DNA from: an uncultured Saprospiraceae bacterium | Lineage (GTDB): Bacteria > Bacteroidota > Bacteroidia > Chitinophagales > Saprospiraceae | DNA length: 7,946 bases | NCBI GenBank assembly: GCA_938033975.1 | Contig: CALHKJ010000033.1 | Span: 1 to 7,946, forward strand | Direction of reading: 5' to 3' | Translations under genes and position numbers: made by a program | Shown: in pieces, positions 6,404 through 7,946 of the stretch | How the letters are laid out: each line of letters starts with the position of its first letter | How positions within the stretch are numbered: the stretch's first letter is position 1 | The notes under the pieces: model-generated | Database searches by the model: none | What the model saw: only the letters and a program-made list of their open reading frames with translations | What the model was told of the DNA's origin: nothing

Positions 6404-7347
6404 ATGAACAATTCAAATCTTTCATTCTAGAGAGAACAGGAGCTTCTTCTATACGCTCACTTGATACTATCCAAAATCTGTGGAGTGGCTATGGAAAAAT
6501 CATACGTGTTGGACTTGAAAACAGCTCTAAACCAAGTGTAGTTGTTAAGCATGTGCAATTAACTGAAGGCAAATATCATCCACGTGGATGGAATTCAGAT
6601 TTTGGCCATCAAAGGAAAATAAAATCCTATCAAGTAGAAACTGCTTGGTATCAAAATTACAGCAAAAAAAGTACTGCAAGATTACCAGACTGTTTGGCTA
6701 TTACAACTGACAAAGAGGAAGTTCTCATCATTTTAGAAGACTTAGATCAAGTTGGTTTTCACCAAAGAAAACACAGCTTGAATTGGGATCAAATTAAATC
6801 ATGCTTGCAATGGCTGGCCCAATTTCATGCAAGTTACATTGGTGAGAAACCCGTCAAACTTTGGGAGGTGGGGACCTATTGGCATTTAGAAACAAGACCC
6901 CAAGAATTAGAAGTGCTATCTGACCAATCGTTGAAAGAGGCAGCCGCACTTATCAATCAAAAACTAAATGATTGTGAGTATAAAACTTTTGTGCATGGGG
7001 ATGCAAAATTGGCCAACTTTTGCTTTTCAGAAAATGGACAAGTCGCAGGACTTGATTTTCAATATGTAGGTGGTGGTTGCGGAATGAAAGATGTCGCATA
7101 TTTTATTGGTAGCTGCCTTTCAGAAAACGACTGCGAAAGATTAGAGTCAGAAATATTGGACAGTTACTTTTCATTTTTACATGCAGAATTAGATAATGCA
7201 AATCTTGCACTGGAGACTGAATGGCGTTCATTATACAGAGTTGCATGGGCTGACTTTCATCGCTTCTTAAAGGGATGGAGTCCTGGTCATTGGAAAATAA
7301 ATTCTTATAGCGAACGTGTCACCAAAGAAGTCATCAATAGCCTATAG
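6400..7347 (+). CDS. APH/ecdysteroid-kinase-like small-molecule kinase
   Basis: This 315-residue cytoplasmic protein is of the aminoglycoside/choline-kinase-like phosphotransferase superfamily, closest by motif to the EcKinase/CHK branch. Visible motifs are a beta-3 Lys (Lys50 in SVVVKHV), a probable alpha-C Glu (Glu80), and the hinge LEDLD (112-116). The catalytic loop is VHGDAKLANF, with His199, Asp201 and Asn206. The metal-binding segment is LDFQY with Asp219, and MKDVAYFIG (229-237) follows. All catalytic residues are present and the length is normal, so it should transfer phosphate from ATP to a hydroxyl on a small molecule. The substrate cannot be read from sequence. Family members act on sterols, choline-like alcohols or drugs, and a resistance role is not indicated. 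The start is ATG 6400, overlapping a possible 12-codon ORF. Its stop abuts the phosphatase ATG, indicating one transcript and linked translation. Confidence 0.85.
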   Translation: MNEQFKSFILERTGASSIRSLDTIQNLWSGYGKIIRVGLENSSKPSVVVKHVQLTEGKYHPRGWNSDFGHQRKIKSYQVETAWYQNYSKKSTARLPDCLAITTDKEEVLIILEDLDQVGFHQRKHSLNWDQIKSCLQWLAQFHASYIGEKPVKLWEVGTYWHLETRPQELEVLSDQSLKEAAALINQKLNDCEYKTFVHGDAKLANFCFSENGQVAGLDFQYVGGGCGMKDVAYFIGSCLSENDCERLESEILDSYFSFLHAELDNANLALETEWRSLYRVAWADFHRFLKGWSPGHWKINSYSERVTKEVINSL

Positions 7348-7946
7348 ATGGATTTATTAAGACTAACAAATATTGCAATTAGAGCAGCGTACGCTGCAGG
7401 TAAAATTATCAGACAACACATGAATGATGAGCTTGCTTTTGAAAAGAAAACAGGGCAGACAAGTTTTGCTGCAGAAGTTGTTACAGAAGTAGACCTCCAA
7501 TGTGATAGAATCATTCGCGAACACCTCTCTCCTATTTCCAAAGAATTAGATTTGGCAATTTTGTCAGAAGAAACAGAAGATGATGGAAGTAGATTTAAGA
7601 AAGATTATTTTTGGTGCATCGATCCACTGGATGGCACCCTTTCCTTTATAAATAAGCAGCCAGGATTTTCTGTTTCGATAGCTTTAGTAGCAAAAGACGG
7701 AACACCTTTCATTGGAGTGATATATGACCCAAGTTTAGATATTATGTACTCAGCTGTAAAAGGTCATGGGGTCTTCAAAAATGATGCAGCTTGGCACATA
7801 ACAAAAACAAATTCAAAGCTGACTTATGTAACAGACAAAAAGTTGGTTGATACACCACGTACATCTGAAATCAAAGATATTCTGAATAAGAAAGCGGATA
7901 AGCTCAACTTGCAAGGCTTTAAAGAAATTAATGGTGGAGGATCTGC
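7348..7946 (+). CDS. inositol-monophosphatase/CysQ-like phosphatase (3' end missing)
   Basis: The frame opens with ATG right after the kinase stop and runs 199 full codons to the window edge, so its C-terminal part is missing. It belongs to the Mg-dependent, Li-sensitive phosphatase superfamily (IMPase, CysQ, FBPase-like). Motifs in order are VTEVD (residues 45-49), the metal-binding Glu pair in LSEE (72-75), and WCIDPLDGT (89-97) with Asp92 and Asp95. Next come GFSVSIALV (106-114) and IGVIYDP (122-128), with NGGGSA at the edge, the start of the conserved GSxA segment. LSEE with the DPLDGT context leans towards CysQ (3'(2'),5'-bisphosphate nucleotidase, which clears PAP from sulfate assimilation), but inositol or another sugar phosphate is also possible. 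No sulfate genes are in view. Zero spacing to the kinase implies co-expression. Confidence 0.85.
   Translation, partial: MDLLRLTNIAIRAAYAAGKIIRQHMNDELAFEKKTGQTSFAAEVVTEVDLQCDRIIREHLSPISKELDLAILSEETEDDGSRFKKDYFWCIDPLDGTLSFINKQPGFSVSIALVAKDGTPFIGVIYDPSLDIMYSAVKGHGVFKNDAAWHITKTNSKLTYVTDKKLVDTPRTSEIKDILNKKADKLNLQGFKEINGGGS

Noticed and set aside
1..7946. Defence island, CRISPR array, IS element or prophage
   Set aside because: There are no direct repeats with spacers, transposase, integrase, nuclease or tRNA-like structures; the repeats seen are coding solenoid repeats.

Overview
The window is AT-rich bacterial DNA and looks like a Bacteroidota chromosome, with no mobile element, phage or RNA gene that I can see. 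Four points support this. One protein ends in a type IX secretion (T9SS) type A sorting domain. Three predicted exported proteins all have Gln just after the likely signal peptidase site. Shine-Dalgarno sequences are absent or weak. Several promoter candidates fit the Bacteroidota -33/-7 pattern (TTTG ... TAnnTTTG). The order cannot be fixed from the sequence; a marine Flavobacteriia- or Saprospiria-like organism is a guess.

The left half (about 59-4890) encodes three exported proteins. A minus-strand gene encodes a secreted protein made almost entirely of 23-residue leucine-rich repeats, apparently starting at TTG. It diverges, across a 285-base gap with promoter candidates in both directions, from a plus-strand gene for an exported metallo-beta-lactamase-fold hydrolase. 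That gene converges, 14 bases apart, on a minus-strand gene for a receptor-L-domain-like 24-residue repeat protein with a beta-rich central region and a T9SS tail. The first bases of the window probably hold the last codons of another plus-strand gene.

The right half (5136 to the edge) is a plus-strand run of cytoplasmic metabolic genes. It holds a short-form malic enzyme, an APH/ecdysteroid-kinase-like small-molecule kinase and an inositol-monophosphatase/CysQ-like phosphatase cut by the window edge. The kinase stop and phosphatase start are adjacent (TAG-ATG), so these two are almost certainly co-transcribed. The malic enzyme lies 88 bases upstream of the kinase with no convincing terminator or promoter between, so it may belong to the same transcript.

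I see no clear previously undescribed system. The parts most worth following are the coupled kinase-phosphatase pair of unknown substrate and the two unlike exported repeat proteins around the exported hydrolase.
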